From assembly GCA_964592595.1 (NCBI GenBank), contig CAZQFH010000012.1:23661-87660 (forward strand): a DNA stretch of 64,000 nucleotides, written 5' to 3'. The first letter of the stretch is position 1; the number at the start of each line of letters is the position of its first letter. Origin of the DNA: UBA5536 sp964592595 (GTDB lineage: Bacteria; Bacteroidota; Bacteroidia; Bacteroidales; F082). Below are positions 16,714 through 25,355 of this stretch, piece by piece. A program made the translations under genes and the position numbers. The notes beneath the pieces were generated by a model. It was given only the letters and a program-made list of their open reading frames with translations, ran no database searches and had not been told where the DNA came from.

Positions 16714-18024
16714 ATGTACAGCAGGAAAAAGCCCCTGCATCAATCCCTTTTTATGCTGCTGCAATGCTTCTATTTTCTCCTGCTGGGCAGTGATGAGTTC
16801 GTCCACGGCAGAGAGGCAAGAAGCGATTTTTTGCTGTTCTATTTCAGAAGGTAAACTAATAGTAGTATCTCGTATAGTTCTGAGAGATAGATTCTTAATT
16901 GTAGAACCTGTTAACTCTGAAAAAAAGTAGTTGGTAATTTTAGGGCACTGCAATGAGTAATAAAGAAATACAGAATTCAATTCATGATTCGTAGTAATGT
17001 AGCAGACACTTTTCCCCAATACGACCCTTTCATTATTATAGAATGCAACATTTCCAATCGTACCATTGATTGAAAGCAAGATTGTATTCTTTGTTAATTC
17101 TTTTTTATGTTTCTCATATTCTTGAATCGAAACGCTCTTTGTTTTTTCATCAATACTGATTTCTCCTTCAATCAAGTTGTTTCCATTGATAAAAAAATAA
17201 TCGCCAGAAGAGTCATATTTTGGTGTGGCGTGAATTCCATCACCAATTTTCTCAGTCAAACTATCTAACTTCTTCTCCACCCACTCCCCATTGTCTGAAC
17301 CTTGATTTTTTTGATTTTCCTGATTTCCTGATTTTTTTATGAATTCGGGGAATCGGAGTCTTGGTACTTTAGAAAAATCAGGGTCATCATTAAATCCTTT
17401 TAAATGACGGTTCAGACTATTTGGAAACAAATTTTGCAGCAAGCCTTTTTTGTGGTCTTTTAGGGCGTCCAGCTTGTCGTTGTGGGCGGCAATCAACTCA
17501 TCTAAGGAGGAGAGGCAGGCGGCGATTTTTTGTTGTTCAGGTATTGATGGAACAGGAATTTGAATTTTACTCATAACTCCATTCATCAACTTAGGATTAC
17601 CTACATAATAAACATGCTTTTTTGAAACCGAATTAATCAATTCAGCAATACATGGATTAGCAAAGCCTTCTTCATTCAATAAAACACCGCAAACATTGGT
17701 ACAATAGAATTTACCATCACGAAAATTTACGTCACCTGCGTTCGCACCATCAGTTGTCCAAGTAATTGCATCTTCGTACAAATACTCATTGTAGTAACCT
17801 GCCAGTCCGTTATTCTTTGTCTGAGAAGAAAAAACTGGATATGGATATTCTTCAGTGGGTAGTTCCTTAACTAAGGTCATAGAAAGCACGTAACCCCTTG
17901 TCACCTGAAATATTTCTCCAACTTCTCTTACTTCCCATCCTTCTTTCTCAAGAAATTCAGGAAAACGTAATTGCGGAATCAACCCTTCGGCTGGGCTCAG
18001 GGCATGTTTTTTTTCTTTACTCAT
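16690..18024 (-). CDS. hsdS: type I restriction-modification specificity subunit
   Basis: 444-aa HsdS, the DNA target-recognition subunit. Two target-recognition domains are present, each starting L-R-F-P-E-F and each followed by a conserved coiled-coil spacer. The spacers read EQQKIAACLSSLDELIAA...HKKGLLQNLFP near 150-195 and EQQKIASCLSAVDELITA...HKKGLMQGLFP near 395-435. The inter-domain linker contains an Asn/Gln-rich stretch (NQENQKNQGSDN) encoded by a copy of the TGATTT-type repeat also found around the GxxExxY gene. The C-terminal nine residues after GLFPA come from a REP palindrome. Its start overlaps the RhuM-like stop (ATGA). A partial bipartite recognition site cannot be predicted. 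Confidence 0.92.
   Translation of the reverse strand: MSKEKKHALSPAEGLIPQLRFPEFLEKEGWEVREVGEIFQVTRGYVLSMTLVKELPTEEYPYPVFSSQTKNNGLAGYYNEYLYEDAITWTTDGANAGDVNFRDGKFYCTNVCGVLLNEEGFANPCIAELINSVSKKHVYYVGNPKLMNGVMSKIQIPVPSIPEQQKIAACLSSLDELIAAHNDKLDALKDHKKGLLQNLFPNSLNRHLKGFNDDPDFSKVPRLRFPEFIKKSGNQENQKNQGSDNGEWVEKKLDSLTEKIGDGIHATPKYDSSGDYFFINGNNLIEGEISIDEKTKSVSIQEYEKHKKELTKNTILLSINGTIGNVAFYNNERVVLGKSVCYITTNHELNSVFLYYSLQCPKITNYFFSELTGSTIKNLSLRTIRDTTISLPSEIEQQKIASCLSAVDELITAQQEKIEALQQHKKGLMQGLFPAVHTGHALSQ
17293..17340. repeat. GTCTGAAC/TGATTT repeat copy inside hsdS
   Basis: GTCTGAACCTTGATTT at 17293-17308 matches 14 of 16 bases of the repeat arms flanking the GxxExxY gene, and is followed by phased TGATTT motifs to about 17340. 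It is in frame and encodes an Asn/Gln-rich linker of HsdS. Confidence 0.6.
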
Positions 18025-18875
18025 AGTCCAATCTCATTTAAGATGCTTGCTACCGAGCTTTTATCCATTTTGGAAAAAGCAAACCATTTTTTACCTAAAT
18101 CTTTTAATGAAGCCCCAAGGTGATAGACTTCTGTTTGGTCAATAATCAAAAAGCGGTCGTGGCTTTTGGTAAAGGTTTTGATTTCAAAGTTACCGTATTG
18201 TGCATTGGCTTTTTTTAGGTCTAAGGTCAATTGTTTGGTAATGGTTTTGGTCAGTAAAAGCACCTTTACCCCTTTAGTTTTCTTGGATAGCTGCGTTAGG
18301 GTGTTTTCATTGATGTAGTTGTCAATCAATACCATATTTTTCTTGGCAGAGCGGATAATTTTGGAAGCCAGTTCGTAGGCATCAAATACCTGACCGTCAA
18401 AGAATACGCCTTGATTGGGTATTTCAGCAGATTGGATTTGCAAACTAATAGCATCCACTTTTTTTGCAAGAAATTCAACATTATTTTCAATACGGTTCAT
18501 GCGTTGGTTAAGCACATAACCCTTTAGCAGATAATCTCTTAACACCTGGGTTGCCCATATTCTGAATTGCGTTCCTTGTTTTGATTTTACCCGATAGCCC
18601 ACCGAAATAATGACATCCAGGTTGTAATATTCAATCTGGCGCTCAATTTTCCTCTCGCCTTCCATTTGAACTGTCGCAAAATTTGCGACAGTTGATTCTT
18701 TCACAAGCTCTCCTTCAGTAAACACATTATTGATGTGCTTTCCTATGGTTTTAACGTCCCTGCCAAAGAGGGTAGCCATTTGCTGACGATTGAGCCATAC
18801 GGTTTCATTCAAGAGGCGTACTTCAATACGCTCGCTTAGTTCGCCTGTTTGATATAGTATAATTTCGTTAAGCAT
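18021..18875 (-). CDS. RhuM-family protein with C-terminal PLD-like domain
   Basis: 284-aa two-domain protein. The N-terminal half (about 1-140) is RhuM-like (ILYQTGELSERIEVRLLNETVWLNRQQMATLF, DVIISVGYRVKSKQGTQFRIWATQVLRDYLLKGY), a family found near restriction systems and in Salmonella pathogenicity regions and probably DNA-binding. The C-terminal half (about 165-284) looks like a phospholipase D-type fold: VFDAYELASKIIRSAKKNMVLIDNYIN, then KSHDRFLIID with a His-Asp-Arg in place of the usual HxK, and YHLGASLKDLGKKWFAFSK. It is in the middle of the hsd operon, 6 bases after the GxxExxY gene and overlapping hsdS. A regulatory or accessory role in the RM locus is inferred. Confidence 0.78.
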   Translation of the reverse strand: MLNEIILYQTGELSERIEVRLLNETVWLNRQQMATLFGRDVKTIGKHINNVFTEGELVKESTVANFATVQMEGERKIERQIEYYNLDVIISVGYRVKSKQGTQFRIWATQVLRDYLLKGYVLNQRMNRIENNVEFLAKKVDAISLQIQSAEIPNQGVFFDGQVFDAYELASKIIRSAKKNMVLIDNYINENTLTQLSKKTKGVKVLLLTKTITKQLTLDLKKANAQYGNFEIKTFTKSHDRFLIIDQTEVYHLGASLKDLGKKWFAFSKMDKSSVASILNEIGL

Positions 18876-18881
18876 AAGCGG

Positions 18882-19352
18882 CTAATTGTCTGAACTGTGA
18901 TTTTTTTTATTTCTGTGATGGATGTGATTTGGTTTAATGTTTGGGTTACCCTGATTTTTCTGCTTGAATGATTTATTGGTCAATCGATTGAACTGCAATG
19001 ATTTTGCTCCAAAATTGATGAGTAGCCCGATTTCCAAATCGTATGCTTCAAGATAGTTGATAGCTTGTGCTAGGTGTACATCTTCTAGTTGAATGATGGC
19101 TTTTAGCTCAACAGATACAATGCCTTCCACTAAAAAATCTACTCTTCTCGTCCCAATTTGCTGATTTTTGTAATACACAGGCATTTCATATTCTCTGCTA
19201 AAATCTATGCCTTGATCTGCCATTTCAATTTCCAACGCACGTTGGTAAATAACTTCCTGAAACCCATTGCCCAATTCGGAGTGAACAGTCATAGCACAGC
19301 CGATTATCTTGGAAGTCAATTCAGAATATTTATACTCGTCTTTAATCATCAT
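18882..19352 (-). CDS. GxxExxY family protein
   Basis: 156-aa member of the GxxExxY family, a probable PD-(D/E)xK-like fold of unknown function. The name-giving motif is G-F-Q-E-V-I-Y at about residues 30-36. A likely catalytic-type core follows: RRVDFLVEGIVSVELKAI, with D and E-x-K in the nuclease-like arrangement. Two adjacent ATG codons (19352, 19349) are possible starts. The C-terminal tail (KKNHSSDN) and the region just before the start codon are both encoded by an inverted 16-bp repeat that brackets the gene. It sits between hsdR and the RhuM-like gene on the same strand, apparently as an insertion into the operon. Confidence 0.82.
   Translation of the reverse strand: MMIKDEYKYSELTSKIIGCAMTVHSELGNGFQEVIYQRALEIEMADQGIDFSREYEMPVYYKNQQIGTRRVDFLVEGIVSVELKAIIQLEDVHLAQAINYLEAYDLEIGLLINFGAKSLQFNRLTNKSFKQKNQGNPNIKPNHIHHRNKKNHSSDN
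18888..18903 (+). repeat. left inverted repeat of the GxxExxY cassette
   Basis: GTCTGAACTGTGATTT, the exact reverse complement of 19370-19385. It overlaps the last codons of the GxxExxY gene and is followed by TGATTT-like phased motifs. Confidence 0.8.
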
Positions 19353-19369
19353 TAATCATTTAATCAAGC

Positions 19370-19385
19370 AAATCACAGTTCAGAC
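19370..19385 (-). repeat. right inverted repeat of the GxxExxY cassette
   Basis: On the minus strand this reads GTCTGAACTGTGATTT, identical over 16 bases to the left copy. The TGA in it is the stop codon of hsdR, and the following ATGATTAATGATG leads into the GxxExxY start. Confidence 0.8.
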
Positions 19386-22300
19386 CTCATAAGCTGCCAA
19401 TCCCCTAATCTCCCTATCACCCGTCTGTTTTTTCAGCAGCGGTATCAAATCGGCCATGAGTGCGGTTTCGGCTTTACTGCGTTCTTTCCAACTCAATTCC
19501 AAGGGCTCCAATAAATCGGTGAGCTTTTCTCCGTCAAAAATCATTCGGTTCATGATTTTCTCTACAAAGGTTTTGAGGGCTGCCGTTTGCAAGCCGTGTT
19601 TGTGGGCCATATCTGCCAGTTCTTTATCGTACTTCTCTACTTTGTAGGTTTCAAAGTTTTTTTTCAGTTCTTCTGCCGATTGCCCTTGCGTCCAGTCCAC
19701 CTGCTCAATGTATTCGGTCAGGTCTTCTTCTTCGTCCATCAGGTTGGCGTTGGATTTCAGCAAGCTGATCACCTGCGCCTTAGTCATTTTCTGCTTACTC
19801 GGCTTTTGTTGGGTGCTGTCGGCAATCAGGCTCATAATGTAGTCGTAATCAATCACCGCAGAGGCAAAGAGTACAAATTCAAAATCCAGTTGCTGAATAT
19901 CATCCGGGGCATCTTCGCCTTCTTTTTGTTGTATTTTACGCAGTTGCTTGGCGGTTTCTAAGTACGAGCTACGGAACTCCTGCAAAGTTTCTTGTGGTAA
20001 GATTTTTTCAATTTGCTCTTGTTGCGTTTCATCCAAATCGGTGTATTGGTCGAGTTGGGTTTTTAGTCGCTGAACTTCTTTGAAGTTTTTCACAAATGCA
20101 ATGCGGGCAGCATCCCCTTTCAGGTTATATACTTCCTGCGGTTCGTTGGCCACATTGTGTTCTTGCATAAACGCACCGAGTTTTTCTACCGCTTCCTGGT
20201 ATTTGTCAATCACCACAGGTGCCGGGTCCACCATCCAAATTTCCTTGGCTTTTCCGCCTTCCTCGCCCGAAAAGAGCGTGATGGCTTGGTTCACGGCTTC
20301 CTGTTGCGAACGAAAATCCAAAATATTGCCGTAAGGCTTGGTGTCGTTCAATACACGGTTGGTTCGTGAAAATGCCTGAATCAGTCCGTGGTATTTCAGG
20401 TTTTTGTCCACGTACAAGGTGTTCAGGTACTTACTGTCAAAACCTGTGAGCAGCATATCCACCACAATGGTAATGTCAATCTTGTTTTTGTGCGGATAGT
20501 CTTTGTTGCTGTACTTCTGATTTTTAATGCGGCTTTGCACATCCTGATAGTACAGGTCAAAATTGTTGATGTCGTGATTGGTGCCGTATTGGGCATTGAA
20601 GTCGGCAATAATTTCAATCAACGCCATTTTCTTCTCTTCGGGGTTTTGCTTGTTGTCTTCCTTCTCCTGCGCTAAATCTTCTTGCAGTTGTTTGATGTCA
20701 GCCGCATTCTTTTGGCTGTTTGGGTCGCCATTTTTAGCGATCAATTGAGCAGGGGGCGAAAACACGCAAGCAATATTCAAAGGAACATAATCGGGATTTT
20801 CCGCCTGTTTTTGCTTTTGAATTTCCTTGAATAATCGGTAATACTCAATGGCATTATTGATAGAAGCAGTGGCCAGCACCGCATTAAACTTGCGTTGATT
20901 GGTGGCTTTATCGTGTTTGGCGATAATGGCTTCTGCAACGGCTTGTTGTGCAATGGCTTCTCCAGGCTTGGCCTTTACCGAGCCTTCACCCTTAAAGTAG
21001 TCGATATGAAACTTGAGCACATTGCGGTCGTCTATTGCATGGGTAATGGTATAGGCGTGCAACTGCTTTTCAAAAATGCTCTCCGTGGTTTTGTAGGTTT
21101 CGTATTGGTCTTCACGGATTTTTTGGGTAGCGTTCTCTTCAAAAATGGGCGTACCCGTAAAACCGAAAAGTTGAGCATTCGGAAAAAATTCTTTAATCGC
21201 TTTGTGATTTTCACCAAACTGCGAACGGTGGCACTCGTCAAAAATGAACACGATACGTTTGTCGCTTAAAGGTTCAAGACGTTCTTTATAGTTTCTTGTC
21301 CTGAGCGAAATAGAAGGGCTCTTATACGTGCCATCTAAAGCCAGTCCCAATTTTTGGATGGTGGTTACAATCACTTTGTCGGCATAATCAGCAGAAAGTA
21401 AACGCCTTACCAATGTCTCAGTGTTGGTGTTTTCTTCTACACTGCCTTCCTGAAAATTATTGAACTCTTCGCGTGTTTGGCGGTCAAGGTCTTTTCTATC
21501 CACCACAAACAGGCATTTTTCAATCTCACGATTGTCTTTGAGCAGGGTAGAAGCTTTGAAGGATGTCAGGGTTTTTCCACTTCCGGTGGTGTGCCAAATA
21601 AAACCATTCCCACGGTTTTGCTTTACGCAATCATCAATGGCTTTCACCGCATAGATTTGATACGGTCGCATCACCAATTGTTTCTGCTCCGTTTCCACCA
21701 GTACCATGTACTTGCTAATCATTTCGCCCAGTGTGCATTTTTTTAGAAAGCGTTCCGTGAAATCTTCAAGGTGCTTGATTTTGTTGTTCTGTTCGTCCGC
21801 CAAATGGTAGATGGGCAAGAACTGTTCATCTGCGTTGAATTGAAAATGCTGCTTTTTGTTGTTGGCGAAATAGATGGTGTTGGAACGGTTGCTCACAATG
21901 AACAACTGCATATAGCACATGAGCGAATTGCTATAGCCATTTCCAGGTTCGTTTTTATAGTCCACGATTTGCTGCATGGCTTTTCGTGGTGAAATATCTA
22001 ATCGCTTTAATTCAATCTGAACCACTGGCAGGCCATTAATCAGTAGAATGATGTCGTAGCGTTGATTGCTGTTCTCGGTGTTCATCCGCAACTGGCTGAC
22101 GACTTCAAAGTCGTTTTTGCACCAGTCTTTGTTGTTGACTAAGGTATAATGAAGTGGTGTTCCGTCTTCCCGTTGGAAAAATTGTTGTTCTCTTATTTTT
22201 TTTGAGGCTGCAAATACATCTGGCTCAATTATTTCTTCTCGTAAGCGCAGGAATTCACTATCTGATAAACGCACATGGTTCAGCGTTTCAAACTTGGCTT

Positions 22301-22409
22301 TGAAATTCTGTTCAAGCGTTTTCCTGTCGACAACATCAGGTCGATGGGTATATTTGAGCTCAACCAACTGATTGATTAAATTTTCTTCAATTTGATGTTC
22401 GTTAATCAT
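19380..22409 (-). CDS. hsdR: type I restriction endonuclease motor/nuclease subunit
   Basis: 1009-aa HsdR. The N-terminal nuclease domain shows IILLINGLPVVQIELKR (PD-ExK core) near 120-140. The SF2 motor follows: Walker A TTGSGKT near residue 275, the DECHR motif II near 390, FTGTPIFEE motif III, and VDMLLTGFDSKYLNTLYVDK with QAFSRTNR (motif VI) near 620-660. A long C-terminal helical region completes the protein, in line with family size (about 1000 aa). It is the first gene of the operon, with a 137-base upstream gap after rhlE. The order hsdR-(accessory)-hsdS-hsdM is unusual only because of the inserted genes. Confidence 0.95.
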   Translation of the reverse strand: MINEHQIEENLINQLVELKYTHRPDVVDRKTLEQNFKAKFETLNHVRLSDSEFLRLREEIIEPDVFAASKKIREQQFFQREDGTPLHYTLVNNKDWCKNDFEVVSQLRMNTENSNQRYDIILLINGLPVVQIELKRLDISPRKAMQQIVDYKNEPGNGYSNSLMCYMQLFIVSNRSNTIYFANNKKQHFQFNADEQFLPIYHLADEQNNKIKHLEDFTERFLKKCTLGEMISKYMVLVETEQKQLVMRPYQIYAVKAIDDCVKQNRGNGFIWHTTGSGKTLTSFKASTLLKDNREIEKCLFVVDRKDLDRQTREEFNNFQEGSVEENTNTETLVRRLLSADYADKVIVTTIQKLGLALDGTYKSPSISLRTRNYKERLEPLSDKRIVFIFDECHRSQFGENHKAIKEFFPNAQLFGFTGTPIFEENATQKIREDQYETYKTTESIFEKQLHAYTITHAIDDRNVLKFHIDYFKGEGSVKAKPGEAIAQQAVAEAIIAKHDKATNQRKFNAVLATASINNAIEYYRLFKEIQKQKQAENPDYVPLNIACVFSPPAQLIAKNGDPNSQKNAADIKQLQEDLAQEKEDNKQNPEEKKMALIEIIADFNAQYGTNHDINNFDLYYQDVQSRIKNQKYSNKDYPHKNKIDITIVVDMLLTGFDSKYLNTLYVDKNLKYHGLIQAFSRTNRVLNDTKPYGNILDFRSQQEAVNQAITLFSGEEGGKAKEIWMVDPAPVVIDKYQEAVEKLGAFMQEHNVANEPQEVYNLKGDAARIAFVKNFKEVQRLKTQLDQYTDLDETQQEQIEKILPQETLQEFRSSYLETAKQLRKIQQKEGEDAPDDIQQLDFEFVLFASAVIDYDYIMSLIADSTQQKPSKQKMTKAQVISLLKSNANLMDEEEDLTEYIEQVDWTQGQSAEELKKNFETYKVEKYDKELADMAHKHGLQTAALKTFVEKIMNRMIFDGEKLTDLLEPLELSWKERSKAETALMADLIPLLKKQTGDREIRGLAAYEV

Positions 22410-22546
22410 AAAATCATTCTTCGATAAGAAAAGGGTTGAATAAGCTAATTAGTATGCTTTTGTTTGGTGTAAAGTTAAAATTTTTTAATGATTGGATAAA
22501 ACAATTATGACCAAAATGAATTTACATGAATACAAGCTGTTATCAG

Positions 22547-23782
22547 TTAATTCCTTTTGGGTCTGGAATGATGTTTCTTTTCCTCTCCCCTATGGTATTT
22601 TTTTCTATCGAAGCCTTGTTTTCGCTTTTTGACAACATATTCGGGTCCCTGGCCCAATGCAAGCGGAAGTTGTAATTTACGCACTTCCATACCAATAAAT
22701 TCCTCAATTCGGTTGAATTTATAGCTTTCGACCTCACTGATAAAAGTAAGTGCTACGCCGGTTTTTTCAGCACGTGCCGTACGACCAACGCGATGCACAT
22801 AATCCTCGGCATCTCCGGGAACATTATAATTGATTACCAAGCTGATATCATCAATATCTATGCCTCTTGAAACGATATCTGTAGCTACCAAAATCTGAAT
22901 TTCGCGGTGTTTGAAATCACGCAAAACCTTTCCGCGTTCTTCCTGGGTCAAATCGCTGTGAATGGCTCTGGCATTGAGTTTTTTCTTTAAGAGATGTTGC
23001 TCTATCTCTTTCACACTCTTTTTAGTGGCCGAAAAAATCAACACAAGCGGAATATCACGCCCTTCAATCAATTGCTGGATCAGTGGAATTTTTTGATTTT
23101 CGTAAGTCATATAGGCAGCTTGCAGCACATTTTCGGCTGGTTTGGAAACGGCAAGGTTTATTTCTTCAAACTGTTTCAAAATCTGCCGGGCAAGCCTGCG
23201 AATGGCATCAGGCATGGTTGCCGAAAACATCAGTGTTTGCCTGTTGCTATTTGTTATAGCAATAATACGCTGTATATCAGGCAAAAAACCCATGTCTAAC
23301 ATCCGGTCAGCCTCATCGAGAACCAGGAATTTTAAATCAGAAAAATCAACATAACCCATATTGAGGTGGGCAATCAAACGACCTGGTGTTGCCACAACAA
23401 TGGGAGCACCACTTTGTAAAGCTTTTTTTTCATTGGAATAATCCGTTCCGCTTCCGCCTCCATAAACCGCCACTGAGCTTACTCCGGTAAAATAAGCCAA
23501 GCCTTCAATTTGTTGATCAATCTGGATGGCCAGTTCGCGTGTAGGTACTAAAATGAGTACTTGCGGCTTCGTTGGCATATCGCTGGTATCGAGCAATGTA
23601 TGCACAACCGGAAGGATAAATGCAGCCGTTTTCCCTGTTCCGGTTTGGGCACAGGCAATCAGGTCTGTTTTTCTTAATACGGCAGGAATTGCCTGCTCCT
23701 GAATGGGCGTCGCATTCTCAAATCCCATGCTATCAAGTCCTTCCATAAGGGAAGGATGTAGATTTAATTCAGAAAATTTCAA
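22547..23782 (-). CDS. DEAD-box RNA helicase, RhlE-like
   Basis: ATP-dependent RNA helicase, about 411 aa. No ATG lies before the Q-motif. A TTG at 23782 gives LKFSELNLHPSLMEGLDSMGF with the Q-motif phenylalanine in place, the usual beginning of these proteins; a TTG at 23848 would add a basic 22-residue leader. Motifs are I AQTGTGKT, Ia PTRELAIQ, II DEAD, III SAT, V ATDIVSRGIDID and VI HRVGRTAR, all intact. The C-terminus is Lys/Arg/His rich (KKRKQGFDRKKYHRGEEKKHHSRPKRN), as in RNA-binding tails of RhlE-type helicases. It is likely involved in rRNA or mRNA remodelling. It is divergent from the NfeD gene. Confidence 0.88.
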   Translation of the reverse strand: MKFSELNLHPSLMEGLDSMGFENATPIQEQAIPAVLRKTDLIACAQTGTGKTAAFILPVVHTLLDTSDMPTKPQVLILVPTRELAIQIDQQIEGLAYFTGVSSVAVYGGGSGTDYSNEKKALQSGAPIVVATPGRLIAHLNMGYVDFSDLKFLVLDEADRMLDMGFLPDIQRIIAITNSNRQTLMFSATMPDAIRRLARQILKQFEEINLAVSKPAENVLQAAYMTYENQKIPLIQQLIEGRDIPLVLIFSATKKSVKEIEQHLLKKKLNARAIHSDLTQEERGKVLRDFKHREIQILVATDIVSRGIDIDDISLVINYNVPGDAEDYVHRVGRTARAEKTGVALTFISEVESYKFNRIEEFIGMEVRKLQLPLALGQGPEYVVKKRKQGFDRKKYHRGEEKKHHSRPKRN

Positions 23783-23960
23783 GTAATAATATTTATTGTT
23801 AATCTTTTTTTTTGAGTGACTCCTGACAGCTTTGCGGGCTGCTGCCAATGGGTCAAAGTTAACACAAATGAACTAATTCAACAGTAAACCTATAAATTTA
23901 CGCGCTGCTGAATGGCAAATTCGTATTTTTACAAACCATAACCTGGAATAATATCGCGCC

Positions 23961-25355
23961 ATGAAAAGATTGCTCACTACGTTTTTGCTGGTCATAACCC
24001 TTGTAGCCTTTGCCAGGCCACAATCAGACAGTTTGCTTCCAATTGCTACTTTGGAAGATTCAACAACCAATATACTAAAGGTTTACAAATTCGATATCAA
24101 AGAGCAAATAGCTCCTCCCGTATGGAGAACCACACAAAAAGCTTTTAAAGCTGCCTATGAAGCCAAGGCTGATCTGATTTTTATTCACATGAACACCTAT
24201 GGCGGACTTGTAGATGCAGCAGATTCCATCAGGACTAAAATCCTCGGCTCTAAAATTCCTGTTTACGTGCTCATCGACAATAATGCTGCATCTGCCGGTG
24301 CGCTGATTTCAATTGCTTGCGATAGTATTTATATGGTTGAAGGTGCTAACATTGGCGCAGCTACTGTTGTAAATCAAACTGGAGAAGTGGTTCCCGACAA
24401 ATTTCAGTCGTATATGCGTTCGATGATGCGCAGCACAGCCGAAGCCAATGGCCGCGATCCCGATATAGCCCAGGCGATGGTTGATCCCTCTATTTATATT
24501 CCTGGGATTTCAGACACAGGCAAAGTTCTAACATTCACTACATCAGAAGCTATTAAATTCGGTTTTGCAGATGGAAAGGCCGAAAGTGTTGAAGAGGTTA
24601 TGCGATTAGCCGGCCACGAAAGCTTCGAAATAATCGAACACACACTAAGTCCGATGGATAAAATAATCAACTTTTTAATTCATCCTGCTTTAAGCGGAAT
24701 ACTCATTGTGGTGATTATTGGCGGGCTTTATTTTGAATTACAAACACCCGGAGTTGGTTTCCCGCTGGGAGCTTCTGTTCTGGCTGCGCTGCTTTATTTT
24801 GCCCCCCTTTATCTCGAAGGCCTGGCAACACATTGGGAAGTGATCGTTTTCGTTTTGGGCGTCGTTTTGCTGCTCATCGAAATATTTGCCATTCCTGGTT
24901 TTGGTGTTACCGGAGTTTTAGGTTTACTGATGATCATCGGAGGGCTTACGTTCGCCATGGTCGAAAGTATAGGCGACAACCCCTTAGAAGTAAATCTGAT
25001 GCCCCTAGCCAAAGCATTTTTTACGGTTATTATTGCTGTATTCCTCTCACTTGGTCTCTCTATCTACCTCAGCCAGAAATTATTAACTACTACAACTTTT
25101 GGGCATTTAGCCTTAGATGCCATTCAAAATAAAGACCAGGGATACACTTCTGCTGATAAAACGTACAGCAGCATGATAGGTAAAACCGGCACAGCTTATA
25201 CCATGCTCCGTCCTTCCGGAAAAGTAATGATAGAAGATGAAATATATGATGCCACTGCCCTCAGCAGTTTTATCGACAGTGATAGTCCTGTTGAAGTAGT
25301 TAGCTATCAAACAGGACAATTATTCGTAAAAAAACATATCGTAAAAGATGCATGA
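23961..25355 (+). CDS. NfeD-family membrane serine protease (long, ClpP-like form)
   Basis: 464 aa. It has a signal peptide (MKRLLTTFLLVITLVAFARPQ), a ClpP/Sdh-like protease domain to about 230 with the catalytic Ser in N-A-A-S-A-G-A-L and a candidate Lys in VVPDKFQSYMRS, then four or five membrane helices (about 230-370), and a C-terminal OB-fold NfeD domain (GKTGTAYTMLRPSGKVMIEDE). This is the classical full-length NfeD-1b/PH1510-type arrangement that works with stomatin partners in membrane quality control. No stomatin gene is adjacent. The stop overlaps the macro-domain gene start by four bases (ATGA). Confidence 0.87.
   Translation: MKRLLTTFLLVITLVAFARPQSDSLLPIATLEDSTTNILKVYKFDIKEQIAPPVWRTTQKAFKAAYEAKADLIFIHMNTYGGLVDAADSIRTKILGSKIPVYVLIDNNAASAGALISIACDSIYMVEGANIGAATVVNQTGEVVPDKFQSYMRSMMRSTAEANGRDPDIAQAMVDPSIYIPGISDTGKVLTFTTSEAIKFGFADGKAESVEEVMRLAGHESFEIIEHTLSPMDKIINFLIHPALSGILIVVIIGGLYFELQTPGVGFPLGASVLAALLYFAPLYLEGLATHWEVIVFVLGVVLLLIEIFAIPGFGVTGVLGLLMIIGGLTFAMVESIGDNPLEVNLMPLAKAFFTVIIAVFLSLGLSIYLSQKLLTTTTFGHLALDAIQNKDQGYTSADKTYSSMIGKTGTAYTMLRPSGKVMIEDEIYDATALSSFIDSDSPVEVVSYQTGQLFVKKHIVKDA

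Noticed and set aside
18000..18012. CAGGGCATG near the hsdS start as another REP copy
   Set aside because: Only nine bases match the REP core and there is no inverted arm; chance similarity is likely.
20388..20675. Plus-strand open frame inside hsdR
   Set aside because: It is a frame shadow of hsdR: the hsdR protein is continuous and has family motifs on the other strand, while this product looks like no known protein.
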